This document shows, in pieces, positions 53,033 to 59,880 of a stretch of DNA of 64,000 nt. The stretch is from the NCBI RefSeq assembly GCF_000250655.1, contig NC_016935.1, forward strand, positions 2,808,001 through 2,872,000, read 5' to 3'. The translations under genes were made by a program, and so were the position numbers. The first letter of the stretch is position 1. The number at the start of each line of letters is the position of its first letter. Below the pieces are notes generated by a model that was not told the DNA's origin, searched no databases, and worked only from the letters and a program-made list of their open reading frames with translations. This DNA is from Paenibacillus mucilaginosus 3016. Lineage in GTDB: Bacteria; Bacillota; Bacilli; Paenibacillales; NBRC-103111.

Positions 53033-53076
53033 GAACCTATACCAAGACGACTTACGGAAGTGAGAGGTGACCGACT

Positions 53077-54021
53077 GTGAATACGACAAGCTCCAATATG
53101 ACCCTGGTGGAGAAAAAAGCCCGGCATACCCAAAGCAAAAGCGCGCTGCGGCGCAAGGAGAGCCTGGCAGGGCTCCTGTTCGTCGCCCCGATGCTGATCG
53201 GTGTGACCGTGCTGACGCTTCTGCCGATACTTGCAACCTTCGTGCTCAGCTTCGCGGATTGGAATTTTGTAGCCGGGATGCAGGGACTGAAGTGGACGGG
53301 AGTGGAGAACTTCGAGAAGCTCTTCGCCGACGAAAGCTTCCGGATCTCCCTCAAGAACAATTTCATCTTTATCTTCACCGTGCCGATCTACATGATCGTC
53401 TCGCTGGCTCTGGCCATCATGATCAACAAGCATGTATATCTCAAAAGCTTTTTCAAAGTGGCGTACTTCATGCCTTACATCTCGAGCGTCGTCGCCATCG
53501 CGATCGTGTGGCAGGTGCTCTTCCACCCGTCGGCCGGGCCGGTCAACCAGTTCCTGATGTCCATCGGCATCGACAATCCGCCGAAATGGATCGCGGACCC
53601 GGCTTACGCGCTGCCGTCGGTCATGATGATCTCGGTGTGGATCTCGATCGGGTACAACATGATCGTCTACATGGCGGCCCTGCAGTCGATCCCGAAGGAT
53701 CTCTATGAAGCGGCCGATATCGACGGCGCGAACGGCTGGACGCAGTTCCGGAAGATTACGGTGCCGATGCTCTCCCCGACTTCGTTCTTCCTGCTCGTGA
53801 CCGGGATCATTTCCTCCTTCAAGGTATTCGACCTGATCGCCGTACTGACCAAGGGCGGCCCGATGCAGTCCACGAGCATGCTCGTCTGGTATCTCTACGA
53901 CCAGGCCTTCATCAATCTTCGGGTAGGTTATGCTTCCTCGATCGCCGTTGTCTTGTTCTTCTGCGTGCTGCTCATCACAGTGCTGCAGTGGTTCGGCCAA
54001 AAGAAATGGGTTAACTACTAG
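53077..54021 (+). CDS. ABC sugar importer permease (MalF/UgpA type)
   Basis: 314 residues. GTG 53077 follows GAGAGGTGA. A long basic N-terminus (about 1-30) precedes six membrane segments. The EAA loop is YEAADIDGANGWTQFRKITV. It starts about 45 bp after the P3 -10. It is the first gene of a permease pair whose binding proteins are the paralogues at 46.1 and 55.2 kb. Confidence 0.93.
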   Translation: MNTTSSNMTLVEKKARHTQSKSALRRKESLAGLLFVAPMLIGVTVLTLLPILATFVLSFADWNFVAGMQGLKWTGVENFEKLFADESFRISLKNNFIFIFTVPIYMIVSLALAIMINKHVYLKSFFKVAYFMPYISSVVAIAIVWQVLFHPSAGPVNQFLMSIGIDNPPKWIADPAYALPSVMMISVWISIGYNMIVYMAALQSIPKDLYEAADIDGANGWTQFRKITVPMLSPTSFFLLVTGIISSFKVFDLIAVLTKGGPMQSTSMLVWYLYDQAFINLRVGYASSIAVVLFFCVLLITVLQWFGQKKWVNY

Positions 54022-54033
54022 GAGGCGAAACTC

Positions 54034-54867
54034 ATGAAAGAAAAGCTCAACGTCTGGAAGCTGACGAACACGGTGGTTATGCTGGCGGTCAGCATTCTGT
54101 TTCTCCTGCCGTTCATCTGGATGCTCTCGGCCTCCTTCAAGCTGGAGACGGACGTGTTCAAATATCCGATCCAGTGGATTCCGGAGCGCTGGAACGCGGT
54201 CGAGAACTATAAGGAAATCTGGGCCGGGCAGTACGCGTTCTACCTGTACTACTGGAATTCCATCAAGGTGGCGGTGCTCACCACGCTGATCTCCTGCACG
54301 GTATCGGCGCTGGCGGCATACGGCTTCTCGAAGATCGATTTTCCGGCGGGCAAGTGGCTGTTCCTCATCGTCCTGGCTACTTACATGGTGCCGTCCCAGG
54401 CGATACTCATTCCACAGTTTATCCTGTACCGGAATATCGGGCTGTTCGACAGCCACTTCGGGCTCATCCTGCTCGGCTGCTTCAGCGTGCTCGGCACCTT
54501 CATGCTGCGCCAGTTCTTCATGGGCCTGCACAACGATTACATCGAGTCGGCGAAGATCGACGGTGCGGGGCACTGGCGGATCTTCTGGCAGATCGCGTTC
54601 CCGCTGGTCCGTCCGGCGATCGCGACGTATGCGATCCTGCGCTTCATCTGGACGTGGAACGATTACCAGAACCCGCTGATCTTTATCCGCACGGATAAGC
54701 TCTACACGATTCCGCAGGCGGTGGACAAGTTCGCTTCGATGAACGGCGAATTCTACTCCCTGATCATGGCGGCCGCGGTGTCCGCGATCTTCCCGCTGCT
54801 CATCACCTTCATCATCGGCCAGAAGAGCGTCATCGAAGGCATTGCGGTGGGCGGGGTCAAAGGATAA
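54034..54867 (+). CDS. ABC sugar importer permease (MalG/UgpE type)
   Basis: 277 residues with six membrane segments, 12 bp after the first permease gene and behind AGGAGGCG. The EAA loop is IESAKIDGAGHWRIFWQIAF and the C-terminus is QKSVIEGIAVGGVKG. No ATPase gene is present. The binding-protein gene lies 340 bp further on, with its own promoter P4. Confidence 0.93.
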   Translation: MKEKLNVWKLTNTVVMLAVSILFLLPFIWMLSASFKLETDVFKYPIQWIPERWNAVENYKEIWAGQYAFYLYYWNSIKVAVLTTLISCTVSALAAYGFSKIDFPAGKWLFLIVLATYMVPSQAILIPQFILYRNIGLFDSHFGLILLGCFSVLGTFMLRQFFMGLHNDYIESAKIDGAGHWRIFWQIAFPLVRPAIATYAILRFIWTWNDYQNPLIFIRTDKLYTIPQAVDKFASMNGEFYSLIMAAAVSAIFPLLITFIIGQKSVIEGIAVGGVKG

Positions 54868-55084
54868 GTTTAACGCTGGAATCGAGCACAGGAGGTTGGG
54901 GTGAGAGGTTGGAGCACTTGGCTGGCGTATCTCAGAGGCGCATTCCCGTATGGAAAAGGCGGTTAAAGACCGTCTCTGCGGTTCGCCCTTGCGGTAGGAG
55001 GCGGCATGACGAGAGCCGGCTCTCTGTAGCTGCCACTTGCGGAAGCCGCGCCGGCCCGGCTCCCGCACCCTTTGCCTGTAGGCG
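54868..55084. other. Leader region before P4 without a recognised gene
   Basis: It is GC-rich with several short hairpins (for example GGCGGTT...GACCGTC around 54955-54975). No T-run terminator follows the permeases, so read-through into the binding-protein gene is possible in addition to P4. Confidence 0.4.
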
Positions 55085-55148
55085 GTAAAAATAACGTGAG
55101 AAGTGGTCAAGATAGCGTCACTGTGCTCATGAAACCGGTTGCTATAAT
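55085..55148 (+). promoter_or_regulatory. Regulon promoter P4, with a cre-like sequence in the spacer
   Basis: Box 1 GTAAAAATAACGTGA (55085-55099), box 2 GTCAAGATAGCGTCA (55106-55120), 21 bp apart. TATAAT at 55143-55148 begins 37 bp after the start of box 2. Between box 2 and the -10 lies ATGAAACCGGTTGCTA (about 55129-55144), similar to the cre-like palindrome at 3215. Glucose repression on top of activation is therefore possible. Confidence 0.75.
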
Positions 55149-55210
55149 GAAGGGGTAAACGATGATCCAGCTTTTCGCAGAACCTTATATATAAACGGAG
55201 GGGCTCACTT

Positions 55211-56593
55211 ATGAAAGCGAACACATGGACCAAATTAATCAGTACGGCGGCAGCGGTCAGTCTGATTGCAGGCTGCGGCGGTGGGGCAACGGAAACACCG
55301 GCCGCGGAGGGCGGCTCCGGCAGCGGCGGGTCGGCAGGATCGCCGGTCAAGATCAAGTTCCACGCCTTCGGCAGCGAATCGCAGCAGGCCTGGTCGAAGG
55401 TGATCTCATCCTTTGAAGCGAAGTACCCGAACATCAAGGTGGAGCTCGTGAACCTGAGCGAGAAGGGCGACACGCAGGAGTATGCGAAGAAGCTCGACCT
55501 CGCGGCGGCCTCGGGCGAAGAGATGGACGTCATGATGTTCAGTGAAGCGGGCATGTACGCCCAGCGGGTGGCCCTCGGCATGGTGGCGCCGATCGACGAG
55601 TTCATCGCGAAGGAAGGCTTCAAGGTCGGTGAGGAATACAAAGTCGACACGACGCTGAACGGCAAGGTGTATGCGCTGCCGGGCAAATTCAATCCGTGGT
55701 ACGTTCTCCTGAACAAGGACCACCTGAAGGAAGCGGGCCTGGAAGTGCCTAAGGATTGGACCTGGGACCAGTTCATGGACTACGCGAAGAAGCTGACGAA
55801 GGGTGAGGGCGCAAGCAAGCGCTACGGCACGTACTTCCACGGCCCGCAGGGCGGCGGCTGGCTGGAATTCACGCGCTTGGCCCTCGCGAACCAGCCGGAC
55901 AATTCCGACTATCTCAAGGCGGACGGCACCACGAACCTGGATAATCCGCTCTTCAAGAAGTCCATTGAGATGCGCTACCAGATGGAGAAGGTCGACAAGT
56001 CCTCCGTCCCTTACACGGATATGATCTCGCAGAAGCTGCACTACCGTCCGCAGTTCTTCAACCAGTCCGCGAGCATGATCGTCATCGGAAGCTGGATGAA
56101 CTCCGAGATCGGCGGAACGGAGCAGTTCCCGCTGAACTTCAACGTCGCCGTTGCCCCGTTCCCGAAGAACAGCGCATCGGACCAGGGCGGCTACTCGATG
56201 GTGACGACCGACTTCATGGCCGTGGCGGCGAAGTCCAAGCATAAGCAGGAAGCGTACCAGTTCATCCGCTACTTCACCACCGACGGCACGATCGCCCAAG
56301 GCAAATATGTTCCTTCCTGGAACAAGGTGAAGACGGAAGACCTGAACCAGATCATCGACACGATCGTCGGCGGCACGAAGTCTCCGGACAAGGTCGACAA
56401 GGAGTCGCTGAAGACCGTGCTCGCGGGCTCCAAGGCTTCGAAGCTCGTACCGCCTACTTCGTTCCAGGCCGATGTTTACAAAGCGATCAACGAAGAGTAT
56501 GAGAAGCTGATCCTCGATAAGCAGAACCTGGATGCCATGCTGAAGAACGCCCAGGAGCGCACCCAGAAGCTCATCGATTCGAACAAAAAGTAA
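55211..56593 (+). CDS. Sugar-binding lipoprotein of the uronate-oligosaccharide importer
   Basis: 460 residues, ATG 55211 behind GGAGGGG. The lipobox LIAGC (Cys22) is followed by a Gly/Ser-rich linker. It is highly similar over its whole length to the binding protein at 46.1 kb, sharing for instance LDLAAASGEEMDV and QEYAKKLDLAAASG-like runs. The downstream position beside the permease pair makes it the main partner. The copy at 46.1 kb, next to GH88, may be tuned to another size or form of ligand. Confidence 0.93.
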   Translation: MKANTWTKLISTAAAVSLIAGCGGGATETPAAEGGSGSGGSAGSPVKIKFHAFGSESQQAWSKVISSFEAKYPNIKVELVNLSEKGDTQEYAKKLDLAAASGEEMDVMMFSEAGMYAQRVALGMVAPIDEFIAKEGFKVGEEYKVDTTLNGKVYALPGKFNPWYVLLNKDHLKEAGLEVPKDWTWDQFMDYAKKLTKGEGASKRYGTYFHGPQGGGWLEFTRLALANQPDNSDYLKADGTTNLDNPLFKKSIEMRYQMEKVDKSSVPYTDMISQKLHYRPQFFNQSASMIVIGSWMNSEIGGTEQFPLNFNVAVAPFPKNSASDQGGYSMVTTDFMAVAAKSKHKQEAYQFIRYFTTDGTIAQGKYVPSWNKVKTEDLNQIIDTIVGGTKSPDKVDKESLKTVLAGSKASKLVPPTSFQADVYKAINEEYEKLILDKQNLDAMLKNAQERTQKLIDSNKK

Positions 56594-56616
56594 GCTGTCA
56601 CGTCAGCGGCAGGCGG

Positions 56617-56647
56617 GAGAGGACCTTCGGGTTCTCTCTTTTTTTGT
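56617..56647 (+). terminator. Rho-independent terminator
   Basis: GAGAGGACC (56617-56625), tetraloop TTCG, GGTTCTCTC (56630-56638), then a run of T. A very stable UUCG hairpin. Confidence 0.95.
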
Positions 56648-56664
56648 CACTGCTCGAAAAACCA

Positions 56665-56694
56665 TTAACATACAGTAGGGGGGTATAGTATAAA
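56665..56694 (+). promoter_or_regulatory. Promoter with CsoR-like operator before the thioredoxin gene
   Basis: TTAACA (56665-56670), 18 bp, TATAAA (56689-56694). Between them is ATACAGTAGGGGGGTAT (56670-56686), which matches 14 of 17 positions of the B. subtilis copZA CsoR operator as I remember it (ATACCCTACGGGGGTAT). Copper-dependent derepression is inferred. Confidence 0.6.
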
Positions 56695-56760
56695 TAAAGC
56701 ACGAGGAAAACAAACCAAAGAACACACAGGATAGCCTGAGTGATGGAAGGAGTGAGGAGG

Positions 56761-57087
56761 ATGGCGGTGCAGGTGCTGACTGACAAGACCTATGAAGAGT
56801 TCGTAGCGTCGGAGAAGCTGGTGCTCGTCGAATTCTGGGCACGGTGGTGCTCCTACTGCAAGCTGATGGAACTTATTCTGGCTGAGCTGTCCGAGGAATA
56901 CAGGAACCGCGTGACCATAGCCACCGTGGATGTGGAGACGGAGACCGAGACGGCGGAGCGGCTGAATGTGCAGGGACTGCCGACGCTTCTGCTCTACCGG
57001 AACGGCCGGCTGCTCGGCCAGGTGAACGGGTTTGTACCGAAGGAGACGCTGACGGCCGAATTGTTGGATAAAGCACTGCAGCTGTGA
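56761..57087 (+). CDS. Thioredoxin-like protein with a CSYC active site
   Basis: 108 residues from ATG 56761 (GGAAGGAG 8 bp upstream). The thioredoxin fold shows LVEFWARWCSYCKLMELILA and the cis-Pro loop NVQGLPTLLLYRNGRLLG. The usual WCGPC is replaced by WCSYC, so its redox potential or partner is probably unusual. No signal peptide. The CsoR-like operator and the copZ gene 90 bp downstream suggest a role in copper stress, perhaps keeping copper-protein cysteines reduced (inference). Confidence 0.88.
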   Translation: MAVQVLTDKTYEEFVASEKLVLVEFWARWCSYCKLMELILAELSEEYRNRVTIATVDVETETETAERLNVQGLPTLLLYRNGRLLGQVNGFVPKETLTAELLDKALQL

Positions 57088-57090
57088 CCG

Positions 57091-57111
57091 TCCGATTCTG
57101 CGGATTTTTTT
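57091..57111 (+). terminator. Weak terminator after the thioredoxin gene
   Basis: TCCG-ATTCTG-CGGA has only a 4-bp stem but is followed by seven T. It is the only termination signal before the copZ operator. Confidence 0.35.
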
Positions 57112-57123
57112 AACGGACCGATG

Positions 57124-57140
57124 ATACCCCACTGGGGTAA
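57124..57140 (+). promoter_or_regulatory. CsoR-like operator before copZ
   Basis: ATACCCCACTGGGGTAA contains the palindrome TACCCC-ACT-GGGGTA and matches the remembered copZA operator at 14 of 17 positions. A TATAGT (57154-57159) follows, so the operator covers the -35 region. Confidence 0.65.
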
Positions 57141-57177
57141 TGAAACAACTAACTATAGTAAGGGAGCGTGTTCTATT

Positions 57178-57393
57178 ATGGAAAACAAACAAGTAAAGAT
57201 TGCAATCGATGGTATGGGCTGCAAGTCGTGCGTGGCGAAAATCGAGAAGGCGGTAGCATCTGTGCAGGGGGCGGAGGGGACTGTGGACTTCGGAGAGAAG
57301 ACCGCCCTGATCACGGCACAGGACAACTCGTCCTCCGATGAGGCTCTCGATGCCATCCGCAAGCTGGGCTACGGGGTAAGCGTGCTGGCCTGA
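57178..57393 (+). CDS. copZ: Heavy-metal-associated (CopZ-like) copper chaperone
   Basis: 71 residues, ATG 57178 behind AAGGGAG. HMA fold with the metal site GMGCKSCVAKIEKAV (MxCxxC-type: CKSC) near the N-terminus and the usual IRKLGYGVSVL end. Length is normal for CopZ (about 68-73). It would carry Cu(I) to a CopA ATPase, which is not in this window; csoR is also elsewhere. A decayed partial copy follows in the same frame. Confidence 0.88.
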   Translation: MENKQVKIAIDGMGCKSCVAKIEKAVASVQGAEGTVDFGEKTALITAQDNSSSDEALDAIRKLGYGVSVLA

Positions 57394-57402
57394 CCGGTGC
57401 GC

Positions 57403-57500
57403 GGGGGAGGTATCGGGAAGTCGGCCGCAGCAGTGCAGGGGGCAGAGCAGGCCCTAGCTTTCGGGGAGAAGACCGCCCTGATCACCGCACAGGGATACCC
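57403..57500 (+). pseudogene. Relic of a second copZ copy
   Basis: In the same frame as copZ, just after its stop, the sequence reads GIGKSAAAVQGAEQALAFGE then KTALITAQGY. This mirrors KSCVAKIEKAVASVQGAEGT and FGEKTALITAQDN of copZ. The DNA run GAGAAGACCGCCCTGATCAC is identical in both. The CxxC site and both ends are missing. Confidence 0.75.
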
Positions 57501-57796
57501 GGGAACCAGATCTTCCTATTGACGCTGAGACCCATTATTTCTACAATGGCCGCCCTCCCCGGTTCGCCACGCATACATCCAACTTGCGCTCTTTCCTGTG
57601 CCGAACACGGAACTTCCCGTGGAACCGGAGAGTTGAAGCGTGCGGGATTCAGGATGACCGGCCGGGGATTAACAAACAGCGGCTTGCTGCAGCCTGCAGT
57701 CCGCCTTTCGAGAGGAAGGGGGCTGCAGGCATTTGTGCTGCAAGTGCAGGGCCCGAGGGTGCAAAAGAGTCGGGGCTGGGGAGACGCAGGAAGTTC
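57501..57796. other. Gap before the MFS promoter
   Basis: About 300 bases with no ribosome-site-led frame and no family resemblance in any reading. The short open frames here lack coding character. No terminator is obvious. Confidence 0.45.
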
Positions 57797-57827
57797 TTGA
57801 CAACCACATAGTATAGTATCTAAACTA
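57797..57827 (+). promoter_or_regulatory. MFS promoter with MarR-type operator, site 1
   Basis: TTGACA (57797-57802), 18 bp, TAAACT (57821-57826). The palindrome TAGTATAGTATCTAAACTA (57809-57827) covers the spacer and -10. Its half-sites TAGTATAG and CTAAACTA are complementary at 7 of 8 positions. A bound MarR dimer would block the promoter. Confidence 0.75.
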
Positions 57828-57882
57828 AACCGGAGGGATGGGAGAATCTGCTCAACTTGAAGAATAAAAGGGAGGTGCTGCA

Positions 57883-59343
57883 TTGAACTACAGCAGCAGA
57901 TTACCAGACCGAGGACAAACGGGAAGTCGCCGGACCGGGATGATGACGGCGGTCTGCATGGGGGCGTTTCTTTCCCACTTTACGGCGGGCGTTGTCAACG
58001 TATCGCTTCCCGGTTTGGCGGCTTTCTTTGACACGGACCTGAACAGGATTACCTGGGTCACCACCGGTTACCTGCTTGTGATTACCGCCCTTCTTCCCCT
58101 GATGGGGAAGCTTGGGGACCGCTGCGGACTGGGCTTGGTCCATCACAGCGGCTATCTCGTGTTCGCGGCCGGTTCCATTCTGGCTGCCTTGGCCTCGGAT
58201 GTCACGGTCCTTCTCGCCTTCCGGGTGGTGCAGGCGGCCGGGGCCGCGATGTTCCAGGCGACCAACCTGGCGCTGATCTCCCACTACATGCCGAAAGAGC
58301 GGAGGGGGCGGGCCCTGGGGCTGGTCAGCACCTGCGTCGCGCTGGGAGCGATGCTGGGACCCGCGGCCGGCGGGTGGATCACCCAGTGGCTCTCCTGGCC
58401 GTGGCTGTTCCTGATCCATGTGCCTGCCGCTCTGGTGGCGGCCGTGCTTGCATTCCGTTTCATTCCGCTGAGGGAAGGGGAGCGGCTAAGACCGGAGGCA
58501 GCCGGGGCATCGGATCGCCTGGGGGCCGTTCTGTTCACAGCCTGCGTCGCTTTCGCTCAGCTGGGGATCCCGTCGGCAGCCGCGCAGGGCTGGCGGTCAA
58601 CCGGGACGATGCTGTACGTCGGCGGAGCTCTCGTTACAGGGATTGCCCTCATCCTGTGCGAACGGCGGCGCCGCGAGCCCTTCCTGCCGCTGAAGGCCCT
58701 CCGCATTCCCGCCGTCTCCGGAGGGCTGCTGCTCAGCTGCGCTGCGTTCCTGCTGACGAATATGCTGCTGGTGCTCCTGCCGTTTTACTTGACCGGGCCC
58801 TTGGGTGGTCTTCCCCCGTCCGCTGCCGGGCTGGTCATGACCGCTTACCCGGCCGCCCTGGCTCTGGCCGGACCGGCTGCAGGCCGGCTCTCCGACCGCT
58901 ATGATTCCGGACGCTTTATGGTCCTGGGCTTCGTCTTCATGGGAGCCGCCCTGGCCGTGCCGGCCTTAGCAAACGGACATCTTCCGCTCGGCTGGATCGC
59001 TTTCGTACTGGCTGCCGCGGGCTGGGGGATGGGGTTCGCAGCGTCACCGAATAACCGTTTCATTCTGCAGCATACCCCTGCAGAGCATATCGGTGCCGTC
59101 GGAGGCCTGATTGCCCTGACCCGCAACGCAGGCATGGGGTTCGGTGCGGCACTGGGGCTTGGCGTGATGAGCGCGGATGATGCCGGAGGACCGCTGCTCC
59201 AAGCGTTCCGGTCGGCCTTCGGAATCGGCGTATGGATCTGCCTGGGGACGCTCGTCGGGCTGATCTGGCTCCTTTTCCATGGAGGGCTCCGTAAGCAGAG
59301 TGCAGAAGCAGGAAGAAGGGAGGGTATGCAGAAGCCTTCTTGA
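57883..59343 (+). CDS. MFS multidrug exporter, DHA2 (EmrB/QacA-like) family
   Basis: 486 residues, TTG 57883 with GGGAGGTG 5 bp upstream. About 14 membrane helices. The N-half shows SHFTAGVVNVSLPGLAAFFD, WVTTGYLLVITALLPLMGKL and motif C-like GAMLGPAAGGWITQWLSWPW, the antiporter signature. It probably exports a toxic compound in exchange for protons. It lies in a MarR-regulated cluster with the marR gene and an oxidoreductase. The substrate is unknown. Confidence 0.92.
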   Translation: MNYSSRLPDRGQTGSRRTGMMTAVCMGAFLSHFTAGVVNVSLPGLAAFFDTDLNRITWVTTGYLLVITALLPLMGKLGDRCGLGLVHHSGYLVFAAGSILAALASDVTVLLAFRVVQAAGAAMFQATNLALISHYMPKERRGRALGLVSTCVALGAMLGPAAGGWITQWLSWPWLFLIHVPAALVAAVLAFRFIPLREGERLRPEAAGASDRLGAVLFTACVAFAQLGIPSAAAQGWRSTGTMLYVGGALVTGIALILCERRRREPFLPLKALRIPAVSGGLLLSCAAFLLTNMLLVLLPFYLTGPLGGLPPSAAGLVMTAYPAALALAGPAAGRLSDRYDSGRFMVLGFVFMGAALAVPALANGHLPLGWIAFVLAAAGWGMGFAASPNNRFILQHTPAEHIGAVGGLIALTRNAGMGFGAALGLGVMSADDAGGPLLQAFRSAFGIGVWICLGTLVGLIWLLFHGGLRKQSAEAGRREGMQKPS

Positions 59344-59370
59344 CAATCTCATCGTTTACTTACTAAACTA
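59340..59370 (+). promoter_or_regulatory. marR promoter with operator, site 2
   Basis: TTGACA (59340-59345), overlapping the stop codon of the MFS gene, 18 bp, TAAACT (59364-59369). The palindrome TCGTTTACTTACTAAACTA (59352-59370) is a weaker copy of site 1 (6 of 8 paired). The ATG of marR lies only 6 bp after the -10. Confidence 0.7.
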
Positions 59371-59375
59371 ATAGC

Positions 59376-59816
59376 ATGGAAAATAATCGATCCGCCCCAA
59401 CAGGAAGCCATCATCTCGGACGCTTGTTCCTGCAGCTCCAGAGACTCGAACGCAAGCCCCGCATCTTTGGGGATGCCGGGCCATTAACGCCGAGCGAGAT
59501 CCATACCATTGACGCGATCGGGATGGACGGGACCCTGCTCATGAGTGAACTGGCCGCAAGGCTCGGTGTAACGAAGGGGGCCGTCACCCAGATTTTCAGC
59601 CGTCTCGAAGCCAAAGAGCTTGTGATCCGCGCTCCGCATCCGGAAGACTCGAGGGCCGTATTGGTGTCGCTGACAGACAAAGGAAGAAGCGCATACCGGG
59701 CCCACGAGGAAGTGCACCGGCAGTTCTACGAAGAGCTGAGCACCGAGCTCGGCGAGGAGGAGATCCGGATCTTTGAACAGTGCATCCAGAAGCTGATCCG
59801 GTTTATGGAAGAGTAA
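59376..59816 (+). CDS. MarR-family transcriptional repressor
   Basis: 146 residues. The winged-helix core reads LMSELAARLGVTKGAVTQIF, then SRLEAKELVIRAPHPEDSRA, with a C-terminal dimer helix. ATG 59376 has no Shine-Dalgarno site and lies where transcription from TTGACA-N18-TAAACT should begin, so the mRNA is probably leaderless. Three matching operators, before the exporter, before marR and before the following oxidoreductase, make a closed circuit relieved by a ligand binding MarR. Confidence 0.92.
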   Translation: MENNRSAPTGSHHLGRLFLQLQRLERKPRIFGDAGPLTPSEIHTIDAIGMDGTLLMSELAARLGVTKGAVTQIFSRLEAKELVIRAPHPEDSRAVLVSLTDKGRSAYRAHEEVHRQFYEELSTELGEEEIRIFEQCIQKLIRFMEE

Positions 59817-59831
59817 ATTTTTTGGGATAAA

Positions 59832-59850
59832 TAGTATAGCATCTAAACTA
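59832..59850 (+). promoter_or_regulatory. MarR-type operator, site 3
   Basis: TAGTATAGCATCTAAACTA differs from site 1 only in the central base triplet. TAAACT (59844-59849) would again be the -10; no TTGACA is present. It precedes the oxidoreductase gene by 30 bp. Confidence 0.7.
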
Positions 59851-59880
59851 AATCATTGGACGGCGGGAACAAAGGAGCGA

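Noticed and set aside
53026..55776. Very long open frame on the minus strand (over 900 codons) across the permeases and a binding-protein gene
   Set aside because: It is antisense to three clearly functional genes. GC-rich codon use on the plus strand leaves the antisense frame free of stops. No ribosome site or family resemblance.
57519..57800. Open frame between the copZ relic and the MFS promoter
   Set aside because: No ribosome site, low-complexity Arg/Gly composition and no coding-like features.
57838..57867. Nine-codon leader frame (MGESAQLEE) before the MFS gene
   Set aside because: The GGAGGG lies directly against the ATG with no spacing, and no attenuation structure follows.
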